Shown here: positions 42,406-50,066 of the stretch, piece after piece
How the letters are laid out: the number at the start of each line of letters is the position of its first letter
Position numbering within the stretch: position 1 is the stretch's first letter
Assembly: GCF_016862075.1 (NCBI RefSeq)
Contig: NZ_BOMG01000035.1
Coordinates: 62,001 to 126,000, forward strand
Origin: Actinoplanes couchii
GTDB lineage: Bacteria; Actinomycetota; Actinomycetes; Mycobacteriales; Micromonosporaceae
DNA length: 64,000 nt
Direction: 5' to 3'
The notes under the pieces: generated by a model
What the model was told of the DNA's origin: nothing
What the model saw: the letters and a program-made list of their open reading frames with translations, nothing else
Databases searched by the model: none
Position numbers and translations under genes: made by a program

Positions 42406-43731
42406 TCACCTCCGGAATTGGATCCAGTTCACATTTACGAAATCGGCGGACTGGCCACTGGTGAAGGTCAGGAAGACGGTGTGTTCGCCGGTCACCGCGG
42501 ACACGTTCGCCGGGATCGACTGCCAGGTCTGCCAGCCGCCGGTGTTCGCCAGCGCGAAGGATCCGATCGGCGCGTTGCTCCGGCTGTCCAGGCGCACCTC
42601 GACCAGGCCACTGACCGCGGTTCCGGCGCCGGACGCCACCCGGCCGACGAAGTCCTTCACCCCGCCCGTACCGAAATCGACGTCGTTGAACTGCAGCCAG
42701 TCGCCGTTGGCCACGTACGAGACGTTCTGACCGCCCTCGGAACAGGTCTCGGTCTGGATCCCGGCGGACGCGTCGTACGACTCGGCCTCGATCTTCGCGT
42801 AGGCGTCCCGCCCGGTCGGCGTGGTCGAGCCGCTGGACTGGTAGACCGCCACGTAGTCGATCAGCATCGGCACGCCGGGCTGGGTGGCCGCGGTCGGGCC
42901 GCCACCGAACGCCGCCGGGAAACCGCCGCCCATCGCCACGTTGAGGATCACGAAGAACCCGTGGTGGGTGGCGTTGTTCCAGGTGGTGGCGTCGACCGCG
43001 GTGGAGTTGAGGGTGAAGTAGTTGACGCCGTCCAGGTACCACCGCAGCTGCTCGGGCGAGACGCTGCGGTCGTGCTCGATCGCGTACGTGTGGAAGGCGC
43101 CCAGACAGCCGGTGCAGGCCCGTTCACCACTGGTCAGGCCGGTGGTCTCGTTGCACGGGCCACCCGGGTTGGTGCCGCAGTGCAGGGCGGCGAAGACGCT
43201 GGACCGGCCGTTGATGTTCTCCAGGATGTCCAGCTCGCCGATGCTCGGCCAGTTGGTGGCGCCGACCGGGCGGGCGGCGTCACCGAGCGCCCAGAACGCC
43301 GGCCAGTACCCGGCGGCGGCCGCACCTGTCACGTTGGGCTGCTGGATCCGGCCCTCGATGCGCATCCGGCCACCGGCCGGTGCGGCGAAGTCGGTGCGCT
43401 GGGTCTCCACCCGGCCGGACGTCCACCTGCCGGCCGAGTCCCGGAGCGGCTTGATCACCAGGTTCCCGGCGCCGTCCTGGTAGACGTTCGCGGTCGAGTC
43501 GGTCATCGTCTCGATCTCGCCGGTGCCCCAGTTGGCGGCGCCACCGGGATAGCCGGTGCCGGTCGAGTAGAGCCAGTTCGAGCGGTTGAGCCCGGTGCCG
43601 GACGCGCCGGTGAAGTCGTCGCTGAAGACCAGGGTCATGCCGGACGGCGCCGGCGGGACCGCGGCCTCGGCCGGGGCGGTGAGCAGGGCCGCGACGAGCA
43701 ACGCGCTCGCCACGGTTAGGAGTCTTTTCAT
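42406..43731 (-). CDS. Secreted GH16 beta-glucanase with CBM6
   Basis: A 441-residue secreted enzyme. Signal peptide 1-23 (LLVAALLTAPAEA). The GH16 domain spans about 30-295 with catalytic motif GELDILENI (nucleophile Glu166, Asp168, acid/base Glu171), of the laminarinase branch. A C-terminal CBM6-type jelly roll starts near 312 (DAYAKIEAESYDASAGIQTE) and ends VNVNWIQFRR. GGAAAGG lies 8 bases before the ATG. The upstream region has a LacI-type operator and a TTGACA promoter, so it is likely sugar-induced. Confidence 0.95.
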   Translation of the reverse strand: MKRLLTVASALLVAALLTAPAEAAVPPAPSGMTLVFSDDFTGASGTGLNRSNWLYSTGTGYPGGAANWGTGEIETMTDSTANVYQDGAGNLVIKPLRDSAGRWTSGRVETQRTDFAAPAGGRMRIEGRIQQPNVTGAAAAGYWPAFWALGDAARPVGATNWPSIGELDILENINGRSSVFAALHCGTNPGGPCNETTGLTSGERACTGCLGAFHTYAIEHDRSVSPEQLRWYLDGVNYFTLNSTAVDATTWNNATHHGFFVILNVAMGGGFPAAFGGGPTAATQPGVPMLIDYVAVYQSSGSTTPTGRDAYAKIEAESYDASAGIQTETCSEGGQNVSYVANGDWLQFNDVDFGTGGVKDFVGRVASGAGTAVSGLVEVRLDSRSNAPIGSFALANTGGWQTWQSIPANVSAVTGEHTVFLTFTSGQSADFVNVNWIQFRR

Positions 43732-43757
43732 AAAACGTGCCTTTCCAGTGGATTCGA

Positions 43758-43769
43758 GAGAGCGCTCTC
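43758..43769. promoter_or_regulatory. LacI-type operator upstream of the GH16 gene
   Basis: GAGAGCGCTCTC is a perfect 12-bp palindrome centred on the AGCGCT core typical of LacI-family (CebR-like) operators in actinomycetes. It lies just downstream of the GH16 promoter, near its expected start point. No lacI gene is nearby. Confidence 0.65.
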
Positions 43770-43773
43770 GCAG

Positions 43774-43802
43774 ATTGCACGCTTGTTTCCAAAGCTTGTC
43801 AA
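43774..43802 (-). promoter_or_regulatory. GH16 promoter
   Basis: On the minus strand TTGACA (43802-43797), a perfect -35, is followed after 17 bases by TGCAAT (43779-43774), a partial -10. The expected start point falls in the adjacent LacI-type palindrome. The same AT-rich region separates the divergent GCS2-type gene. Confidence 0.55.
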
Positions 43803-43856
43803 TATGGAAGTTTGTCTATTGTTTTCGTGGTGATCCGGCCGGGTATCACAGCGGCC

Positions 43857-44993
43857 ATGGAGACCGAGATCTCTGCGGGACTCGCCGCCAGAGCCGAACA
43901 GGACGACCTGCACACTCTCGGCGTCGAAGAGGAGTACATGCTCGTCGACGCCGTGGAGCCGAGAGCGGCCGAGCTGGTCGAGGAGGTCTTCGCCGAGCTG
44001 CCCGACGGCATGCGCGACGTCGTGCAGCACGAGTACTACCGCAGCCAGATCGAGGTGGCCAGCCCGCCACAGCTCGAGCTGGGCGAGTTGACCACGTCGC
44101 TGAAACGGCTGCGCTCCGGCGTGGCCGCGGCCGCCGAACGGGCCGGCGGGCGACTCGTCGCGGTCGGCACCGGCCCGGCCACCGGCCCCAACGCCCGGCT
44201 GGTCGACAAGGACCGCTACCACCGGATGCGCGAGCACTTCGGCGACCTGTCCCCCGGCCCCGGCATGTGCGGCACCCACGTGCACGTCAGCATCCCCGAC
44301 CCGGACACCGGCGTGCAGGTGCTCAACCACCTGCGCCCCTGGCTGCCGATCCTGCAGGCGGCCACCGCCAACTCACCGCTGTTCGGCGGGCGCGACACCG
44401 GGTACGCCAGCTGGCGCTCGATGATGTGGGAGCGCTGGCCCACCGTCGGCCCGACGCCCTACCTGCGGTCGCACGAGCACTACCTGACGCTCGTCGCCGA
44501 CCTGGAGGCGAGCGGCGCGATGCTCGACGAGGGGATGCTCTACTGGTACGCCCGGCTCTCCGCGAGCTACCCGACCGTCGAGATCCGGATGGGCGACGTG
44601 ATGCCCACCGCCGAGGACGCGGTCCTGCTGGCCGGGCTGACCCGTGGCCTGGTCGCCACCCTGGTGCGCGAGGTCCGGGCCGGCACCTCCGCCCCGGACG
44701 TCGCCCATCCACTGCTGATGGCGGCGCACTGGCGGGCCGCGCACGACGGGCTGGAAGGCCTCAACATCGACATGGCCACCCGGCAGCCCCGGCCCGCCGG
44801 GCGACTGCTGCGGCAACTGTTCGACTACGTCCGGCCGGAACTCGAGCGGCACGGCGACCTGGAGACGGTGACCGTCCTGATGGGACGACTGCGGGAGCAG
44901 GGCACCGGGGCGGCTCGGCAGCGGGCGCTGCTCGCCCGGGGCGGATCGGTCGGCGACGTCGTGGACTGGCTGGCGCGCGCGACGAGGGAGTGA
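43857..44993 (+). CDS. GCS2-type carboxylate-amine ligase (YbdK family)
   Basis: A 378-residue ATP-dependent ligase related to gamma-glutamylcysteine synthetase. LGVEEEYMLVD (nucleotide/metal Glu cluster), PGPGMCGTHVHVSIPD and SYPTVEIRMGDVMPTAEDAVLLAGLTRG are the family motifs. Some members make gamma-glutamylcysteine; actinomycetes use mycothiol, so its product is unclear. The ATG at 43857 is the family start; upstream codons run through the GH16 promoter. A 21-bp tandem repeat follows its stop. Confidence 0.93.
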   Translation: METEISAGLAARAEQDDLHTLGVEEEYMLVDAVEPRAAELVEEVFAELPDGMRDVVQHEYYRSQIEVASPPQLELGELTTSLKRLRSGVAAAAERAGGRLVAVGTGPATGPNARLVDKDRYHRMREHFGDLSPGPGMCGTHVHVSIPDPDTGVQVLNHLRPWLPILQAATANSPLFGGRDTGYASWRSMMWERWPTVGPTPYLRSHEHYLTLVADLEASGAMLDEGMLYWYARLSASYPTVEIRMGDVMPTAEDAVLLAGLTRGLVATLVREVRAGTSAPDVAHPLLMAAHWRAAHDGLEGLNIDMATRQPRPAGRLLRQLFDYVRPELERHGDLETVTVLMGRLREQGTGAARQRALLARGGSVGDVVDWLARATRE

Positions 44994-45008
44994 TCCACGC
45001 TTGGGCGC

Positions 45009-45113
45009 CGATCTCTCCGCGGAGAGATAGGCGTTCCCCGCGGAGAGATCGGCGCACGCCGCCGGGTGATCGACGCTCCCCGCAGGGTGATCGGCGCCTC
45101 CCGCGGAGTGATC
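45009..45113. repeat. Five 21-bp tandem repeats after the GCS2-type gene
   Basis: Units at 45009, 45030, 45051, 45072 and 45093 are each 21 bases with a shared CCCCGC-GGAG/GGGTGATC-like core; the best-matched pair agrees over the last 13 bases. The ligase's own last codons (GGAGTGATC) resemble the unit's end. Because 21 is seven codons, open frames persist on both strands, but no ribosome site supports a gene. Confidence 0.85.
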
Positions 45114-45192
45114 ATAAGCACAGACTTCTAGGTGAACCCTTCGCGGGAGAGGACGAATCGGCGTCGTTCTGACGAAAGTTGCACAGCGTAAC

Positions 45193-45210
45193 CACAGGGA
45201 ATGACCTGTG
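45193..45210. promoter_or_regulatory. Dyad upstream of the polysaccharide deacetylase
   Basis: CACAGG (45193-45198), GAATGA and CCTGTG (45205-45210) form a perfect 6-bp dyad about 75 bp before the ATG. The flanks are relatively AT-rich, as expected of a promoter region. The regulator is unknown. Confidence 0.3.
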
Positions 45211-45285
45211 TAAATCACCCGATGTATCGATGGGGTCACTCATCTGGTATCGCGCTCGATCGTGCAACACGTGTACTCATGACGA

Positions 45286-46668
45286 ATGCCGCCGAACGCC
45301 CCCCTCTCACCAGGGCCGACGTCTCGTGACGACGCAGTGGCCCGTGGACGGCATCGGGTTCCGGACTCGTCCTCCGCGGACACCTCCGTCACCGCCCGGA
45401 TCACCGGGCTCCGTGCCGCCTTCATCGACGCCTCCGGCGCCACCGTTCCGGCACCCCGGCACCGGGCCTCCTCGGGCGAGTCCTGGAGCGCCGGACGCCC
45501 CACCACGCCCCGGCCCGGCGGTCGCGCCGCCCGGCACACCGTGGAACGCTTCGGCACCCTGACCGTCCGATCCGACAACGCCCGTGGCGCGCACCGCGCC
45601 GCTCAGGCGCCCACCGGCCGCAAGGCCTGGGTGCAGAACGCCCGACGTCGCCCGCAGCTGGCCCTCGCCGCGCTGGTCGCGGTCGGTCTGGCTCTCACCG
45701 CGCTGCCGATCCGGCAGGATCAGAACGGCGAGAGCACCAGCGTGATGACCGCCGCCGCCGAGGCGGTCGGCGTGATCAGCCGGACCGAGAAGAAGCAGCC
45801 CGCGGAGCAGCGCGCCCCCGAGCGCGATCCGGTGGAGGCGCTGCCCGCCGCGACCGGCAAGGCCCCGGCCGAGGAGTCCGCGCCACCCGTCGTCACGCCC
45901 AGCGCCGAGAAGACCGAGGAGAAGGCCGAGCAGGCCGTCGTCCCGGTCGGCGACGGGCCGTTCAACTCGCTGCGCACCACCGGATCCAAGACGGTGATGC
46001 TGAGCTTCGACGACGGGCCGGACCCGATCCAGACGCCGAAGATCCTGGACCTGCTGGCCGAGAACCAGACCAAGGCGGTCTTCTGCCTGGTCGGTACGCA
46101 GGCCCGCCGGCACCCGGACCTGGTCAAGCGGATCGCCGACGAGGGCCACGTGCTCTGCAACCACACGTGGAGCCACGACCTGTCGATCGGCAAGAAGAAG
46201 AAGGACCAGATCCTCGCTGATCTCAATCGGACGAACGCGGCGATCCGCGCGGCCGTGCCGGACGCCGAGATCCCGTACTTCCGGGCCCCCGGTGGCAACT
46301 TCACCGACCGGCTGGTGAAGACCTCGTACGGCGTCGGCATGACCTCGCTCTACTGGGAGGTCGACCCGCGCGACTGGGAGCACCTGGAGGGCGAGTCCTC
46401 CGGGCAGCACACCGAGCGGATCGTGAAGCAGGTCCGCAAGGAGACCCGGGACGGCGCGATCGTGCTGTCGCACGACTTCAACCAGCCGGACACCATCAAG
46501 GCGTACGCGGAACTGCTCCCGTGGCTGATGGACAACTTCGAGATCGGCGTCCCCGGCCACGAGGACACCACCCCGGAGCCGGATCCGTCCACGTCGTCGC
46601 CGAATCCCTCGGTGGCACCCTCGCTGAACGCACCGTCCGGCAGCCCCAGCCCGTCCGCGGCCTCCTGA
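45286..46668 (+). CDS. Membrane-anchored polysaccharide deacetylase (CE4)
   Basis: A 460-residue protein. A cytoplasmic Arg/Pro/Ser-rich N-terminus of about 120 residues precedes one membrane helix (124-141), a Glu/Ala/Lys-rich linker, and a NodB-type domain from about 232: MLSFDDGPD (Asp242, Asp243), CNHTWSHD (His293, His297), FRAPGGN, WEVDPRDW and IVLSHD. All metal and catalytic motifs are intact. It likely deacetylates cell-wall or secreted GlcNAc polymers. The start is ATG at 45286. Confidence 0.9.
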   Translation: MPPNAPLSPGPTSRDDAVARGRHRVPDSSSADTSVTARITGLRAAFIDASGATVPAPRHRASSGESWSAGRPTTPRPGGRAARHTVERFGTLTVRSDNARGAHRAAQAPTGRKAWVQNARRRPQLALAALVAVGLALTALPIRQDQNGESTSVMTAAAEAVGVISRTEKKQPAEQRAPERDPVEALPAATGKAPAEESAPPVVTPSAEKTEEKAEQAVVPVGDGPFNSLRTTGSKTVMLSFDDGPDPIQTPKILDLLAENQTKAVFCLVGTQARRHPDLVKRIADEGHVLCNHTWSHDLSIGKKKKDQILADLNRTNAAIRAAVPDAEIPYFRAPGGNFTDRLVKTSYGVGMTSLYWEVDPRDWEHLEGESSGQHTERIVKQVRKETRDGAIVLSHDFNQPDTIKAYAELLPWLMDNFEIGVPGHEDTTPEPDPSTSSPNPSVAPSLNAPSGSPSPSAAS

Positions 46669-46684
46669 CCCAGCCGGTCCTGAT

Positions 46685-47533
46685 CTAGCCCGTCCGCTTC
46701 CGCGACCGTGACCCGGTCGTGGGGGCGGACGGCTGGCAGGACGGGCAGCGGTAGAGATTCCGGCCGGCCATCGCGCCCATCGTGATCGCGGTGCCGCAGA
46801 CCAGGCAGGGCTGACCGGGGCGGCGGTAGACATACACCTCGCCGCCGTGCCTGTCGACCCGTGGCGCCCGGCGCATCGCCTCCGGCGTGTGCTCGCTGTG
46901 CACGGTGTCGATCCGGCCGCGCACCACACCCTCCTTCATCAGCGCCCGCAGGTCGTCCCAGATCGCCGTCCAGCGGGCCGGGTCGATCGCGGTGCCCGGC
47001 GTCTCCGGGGCCAGCCCGGCCCGGAAGAGCACCTCGTTGGCGTAGATCAGCCCGCAGCCGGCCACGACCGACTGGTCCAGGAGCAGGGCGAAGAGCGGTT
47101 TGGTGCTGGACCTGACCCGGGCGTACGCCATGGTGGGGTCCGCGTCGTCGCGCAGCGGGTCGGCGCCGAGCCGGGCCCGCAACAGATCGGCCGCGGCCGG
47201 GTCGAGCACCTCGCACGCGGTCGGGCCGCGCAGCTCCAGCCAGCGATCGTTTCCGGTCAGCACCATGCGCAGCTGGCCGACCGGCTCGGGCGCCGGCAGC
47301 TCCCCGTCGGCGAACTTGCCGTACAAGCCCAGATGGACGTGCAGGATCCGGTCGCCCTCGTAGTGGTGGAACAGATGTTTCCCGAACGCCTCGGTGTCGC
47401 GCAGCACGCGGCCGTCGATCGACGCGGCGCCCGCGGCGAACCGGCCCTGCGGGCTGCTCGCCCGCACCGGTTGCCCGGCGAAGAGCTCACGATGGCGGGC
47501 GGCTAGGCGGTGAATGGTATGTCCCTCCGGCAC
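46685..47533 (-). CDS. nei: Fpg/Nei-family DNA glycosylase
   Basis: A 282-residue base-excision repair glycosylase/AP lyase. The N-terminus PEGHTIHRLA matches Nei, with catalytic Pro2 and Glu3 after Met removal. The H2TH region is near AGCGLIYANEVLFRAGLAP. The C-terminal zinc finger is CLVCGTAITMGAMAGRNLYRCPSC (four Cys). It removes oxidised pyrimidines; mycobacterial Nei2 is the nearest type. Start is GTG at 47533. It diverges from clpP. Confidence 0.92.
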   Translation of the reverse strand: MPEGHTIHRLAARHRELFAGQPVRASSPQGRFAAGAASIDGRVLRDTEAFGKHLFHHYEGDRILHVHLGLYGKFADGELPAPEPVGQLRMVLTGNDRWLELRGPTACEVLDPAAADLLRARLGADPLRDDADPTMAYARVRSSTKPLFALLLDQSVVAGCGLIYANEVLFRAGLAPETPGTAIDPARWTAIWDDLRALMKEGVVRGRIDTVHSEHTPEAMRRAPRVDRHGGEVYVYRRPGQPCLVCGTAITMGAMAGRNLYRCPSCQPSAPTTGSRSRKRTG

Positions 47534-47567
47534 GGGACCAAAGGTAGCCGGGCATTATGCCGTCAGC

Positions 47568-47590
47568 TGATTCGCCCTTCAGGCGAATCA
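47568..47590. promoter_or_regulatory. Perfect dyad upstream of clpP
   Basis: TGATTCGCC (47568-47576) pairs with GGCGAATCA (47582-47590) around a 5-base spacer, between nei and clpP starts. The TTCGC/GCGAA core resembles ClgR sites that control actinobacterial clp genes, but the spacing differs from published consensuses as I recall them. ClgR binding is therefore only a suggestion. Confidence 0.5.
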
Positions 47591-47627
47591 CTGGGATCCC
47601 GTCCGTCGCTGCGGGAAAGTAGGGACC

Positions 47628-48233
47628 ATGAGCATTGAGACGACTATGCGTGGTGGCGGTGCGACCTTCGACGACCAGGTGTTCGAAAGGCTGCTCCGGG
47701 AGCGGATCATCTTCCTCGGCAGCGAGGTCAATGATGAGGTGACCAACCGCATCTGTGCGCAGATGCTCCTGCTCGCCTCCGAGGACTCCGAGCGTGACAT
47801 CGCGCTCTACATCAACTCGCCCGGCGGCTCGATCAGCGCCGGCATGGCCGTCTACGACACGATGCAGTACATCAAGAACGACGTGGCCACCATCGCGATG
47901 GGCATGGCCGCCTCGATGGGGCAGTTCCTGCTCTGCGCGGGCACCCCGGGCAAGCGTTACGCGCTGCCGCACGCCCGGGTGATGATGCACCAGCTGTCCG
48001 GTGGCATCGGTGGCACGGCTGCCGACATCGCCATCCAGGCCGAGAGCATGCTGCACATCAAGCAGGTGATGAACGAGCGGATCGCCTTCCACTCGGGGCA
48101 CACCCCCGAGGAGATCGAGCGGGACTCCGACCGGGACCGGTGGTTCACCGCCGCCCAGGCCAAGGAGTACGGACTCGTCGACCATGTGATCGCCAAGGCT
48201 GCTGACGTTCATAACTCCTCTCCGCTGGTCTGA
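47628..48233 (+). CDS. clpP: ATP-dependent Clp protease proteolytic subunit
   Basis: A 201-residue serine protease subunit that assembles into a 14-mer and degrades proteins fed by ClpX or ClpC. Ser96 is in [12 protein letters not shown], His121 in HARVMMHQ, and the catalytic Asp lies near 172. [19 protein letters not shown] and the Ala-rich handle are intact. It is alone, without a paired clpP or clpX gene. It resembles the accessory ClpP paralogues of actinomycetes. A very long hairpin follows. Confidence 0.96.
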   Translation: MSIETTMRGGGATFDDQVFERLLRERIIFLGSEVNDEVTNRICAQMLLLASEDSERDIALYINSPGGSISAGMAVYDTMQYIKNDVATIAMGMAASMGQFLLCAGTPGKRYALPHARVMMHQLSGGIGGTAADIAIQAESMLHIKQVMNERIAFHSGHTPEEIERDSDRDRWFTAAQAKEYGLVDHVIAKAADVHNSSPLV

Positions 48234-48247
48234 CGGCTGCGGGGGGC

Positions 48248-48323
48248 GGTTTTCGGGGCGGCGGTGGCCCACTCCGGGCGGTCAGGCTTGATCCCTCCGT
48301 GGGCCACCGCCGCCCCGAAAACC
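48248..48323 (+). terminator. 25-bp perfect inverted repeat after clpP
   Basis: Arms 48248-48272 and 48299-48323 are exact complements over 25 bp with a 26-base loop. It begins 14 bases after the clpP stop. This is unusually long for a terminator and would also stall transcription from the other side. No T-run follows, and no transposase is nearby. Confidence 0.7.
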
Positions 48324-48492
48324 TTGCATGGGCCTTCCTCTCACGGTTCTGGGTTGGCCGTGGCTGGGGGGATCACGTGGGACTCGCCTTTCGGCGCTGC
48401 TGTTGTGCTGTTTCCGCTCTACAGCGGGTTGCTGTGTCGTTTGTGGGGGGTTCGGGTATGAGGTGCGTCAACACCGCCTAGGAGGTACTGAC
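48324..48492. other. Intergenic region before the small membrane-protein gene
   Basis: About 170 bases, with more T than the genes around it. Several short open frames cross it, but none has a ribosome site. Only the AGGAGG at 48480-48485 is functional, serving the GTG at 48493. No clear promoter hexamers are visible. Confidence 0.4.
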
Positions 48493-49035
48493 GTGAGGAT
48501 CCCTACCTTCCCTCGCCAGTCCACGGTTGATGAAGCGGACACCGAGCGCACGCCGGTGGCCCCTCGCCGGGACGACAGCGCGTCCACCACTACTACTCTT
48601 CCGCCTGTTCAGCCTGCTCCTGCGCCGGTGCGGCCGGTGGGCAGTGAGACTGAGCGGGCTCGGGCCATCTCTTCGCCGCCGGTGGCTGTTCCGGTGCCTG
48701 CGGCCGGGCCCAAGGCCCGGGTCAGCTTCGTGGCCACGGTCGGGCTGATCCTGTCGGTCGCGGGTGCCCTTCTGGTGCTCTCCGGGCCGCTTCTGGGGTA
48801 CGGGCTGGGGGTGGCCGGGCTCGGGCTCGTGCTGTCCCTCGCGGGCCTGTTTGCGACCCGTAAGCGGCATGTGGCCGGTAAGAGCAGTGCTCTGATCGGG
48901 GTGCTGCTTTCGGCTGCCGCGCTGGTCATCGGGGTGCTGGCGCTTTCCGGGCAGCTCTGGTGGCTCGGGACCGACGTGCAGACCGTTCCGGAGTTCCGGA
49001 CGTGGCTCGACACACAGTTTCAGGGACGGATCTGA
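48493..49035 (+). CDS. Small membrane protein with disordered N-terminus
   Basis: A 180-residue protein. Residues 1-75 are Pro/Thr/Ser-rich (TTTTLPPVQPAPAPV); three hydrophobic segments follow (about 82-103, 106-122, 135-160), and a short tail ends DTQFQGRI. It resembles DUF4190-type envelope proteins only generally. The GTG at 48493 has a perfect AGGAGG 7 bases upstream; a longer open frame to 48328 crosses intergenic sequence. Function unknown. Confidence 0.75.
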   Translation: MRIPTFPRQSTVDEADTERTPVAPRRDDSASTTTTLPPVQPAPAPVRPVGSETERARAISSPPVAVPVPAAGPKARVSFVATVGLILSVAGALLVLSGPLLGYGLGVAGLGLVLSLAGLFATRKRHVAGKSSALIGVLLSAAALVIGVLALSGQLWWLGTDVQTVPEFRTWLDTQFQGRI

Positions 49036-49121
49036 CGGGTAATTGACAGTCAGCAGCGGAACCGGGACAGCAGGTAAGCGTCCCGCCCCGTTCACACTCC
49101 GGCGATTCGCTGGACTCGCCG

Positions 49122-49163
49122 AGGCCCCGGCATGGGTGGTGGTTCACCTCCCCGCCGGGGCCT
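49122..49163 (+). terminator. Terminator between the membrane protein and the dimethylargininase gene
   Basis: AGGCCCCGGC (49122-49131) and GCCGGGGCCT (49154-49163) form a perfect 10-bp stem with a 22-base loop, followed by TTGC. It lies 87 bases after the stop. Confidence 0.6.
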
Positions 49164-49227
49164 TTGCAATGAATCGCCGCGGCTGCCGATGATCACGCAA
49201 CGATCGGCTGCTGGACGCATGGTTGAT

Positions 49228-49249
49228 CCAGGGGGTCCGTAACCCCTGG
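49228..49249. promoter_or_regulatory. Dyad upstream of the dimethylargininase-like gene
   Basis: CCAGGGG (49228-49234) and CCCCTGG (49243-49249) form a perfect 7-bp dyad with an 8-base spacer, 20 bp before the ATG at 49269. TAGCGT (49255-49260) could be a -10. A regulator of arginine catabolism such as ArgR would need its own test; the dyad is GC-rich and unlike ARG boxes. Confidence 0.35.
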
Positions 49250-49268
49250 CCGCATAGCGTTTCTGGTC

Positions 49269-50066
49269 ATGAGCATCCCGCGCCGCTACCTCATGTGCCG
49301 GCCCACCCACTTCGCCGTCACCTATCGGATCAATCCCTGGATGGACCCGACGGCGCCGTACGACAACGCGCTGGCCATCAGTCAGTGGGAGACCCTGCGG
49401 GAGACGTTCCTCGGGCTCGGCCACACCGTCGACCTGATCGAGCCGCTGCCCGGGCTGCCCGACATGGTCTTCGCCGCCAATGGCGCCACCGTGGTCGACG
49501 GCCGGGTGCTGGGCGTGCAGTTCCGGGACGCCGAGCGGGCCGACGAGGCCCCGGCGTACGCGGGCTGGTTCCGTGAGCAGGGCTTCGAGGTGCGCGAACC
49601 CAAGCACACCAACGAGGGCGAGGGCGACATCCTGCTCGCCGGCGATCTGCTGCTGGCCGGCACCGGGTTCCGGACCTCGCACGCGTCGCACGCCGAGACC
49701 CAGGAGTTCCTGGAGCGGCCGGTGATCACGTTGCAGCTGGTCGACCCGGCCTACTACCACCTGGACACGGCGCTCTGTGTGCTGGACGCGACCAATATCG
49801 CGTACCTGCCGCAGGCCTTCTCCCCGGGTTCGTTATCCGTGCTGCGGCAGCTGTTCCCGAATGCGATCATCGCAACGCCGGAGGACGCGGCAGTGCTGGG
49901 CCTCAACGCGGTCAGCGACGGCGACACCGTGGTCCTGCCCGTGCAAGCCGCCGGTCTGGCCGCCTCGCTGCGGGCCGCCGGATATCAGACCATCGGGGTC
50001 GACCTGTCCGAGCTGCGTAAAGCCGGCGGTGGCCCCAAGTGCTGCACGCTGGAGGTTCGGCCGTGA
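49269..50066 (+). CDS. Dimethylargininase/arginine-deiminase-like hydrolase
   Basis: A 265-residue amidinotransferase-fold enzyme. LPDMVFAANGATV (substrate Asp), NEGEGDILLAG, the catalytic His164 in YYHLDTALCVLD and the catalytic Cys near 258-259 in GGPKCCTLE are visible. Members hydrolyse methylated arginine or arginine to citrulline, or convert related guanidino compounds. Coupling to ornithine aminotransferase points to arginine-derived amino-acid catabolism. Its stop overlaps the aminotransferase GTG by 4 bp. Confidence 0.9.
   Translation: MSIPRRYLMCRPTHFAVTYRINPWMDPTAPYDNALAISQWETLRETFLGLGHTVDLIEPLPGLPDMVFAANGATVVDGRVLGVQFRDAERADEAPAYAGWFREQGFEVREPKHTNEGEGDILLAGDLLLAGTGFRTSHASHAETQEFLERPVITLQLVDPAYYHLDTALCVLDATNIAYLPQAFSPGSLSVLRQLFPNAIIATPEDAAVLGLNAVSDGDTVVLPVQAAGLAASLRAAGYQTIGVDLSELRKAGGGPKCCTLEVRP

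Noticed and set aside
44373..45239. 288-codon minus-strand frame through the 21-bp repeats
   Set aside because: The repeat period is a multiple of three, which keeps frames open; the rest is antisense to the GCS2-type ligase.
48264..48481. Short ORFs in the clpP downstream inverted repeat
   Set aside because: The similar N-termini on the two strands arise from the palindrome, and no ribosome site supports them.
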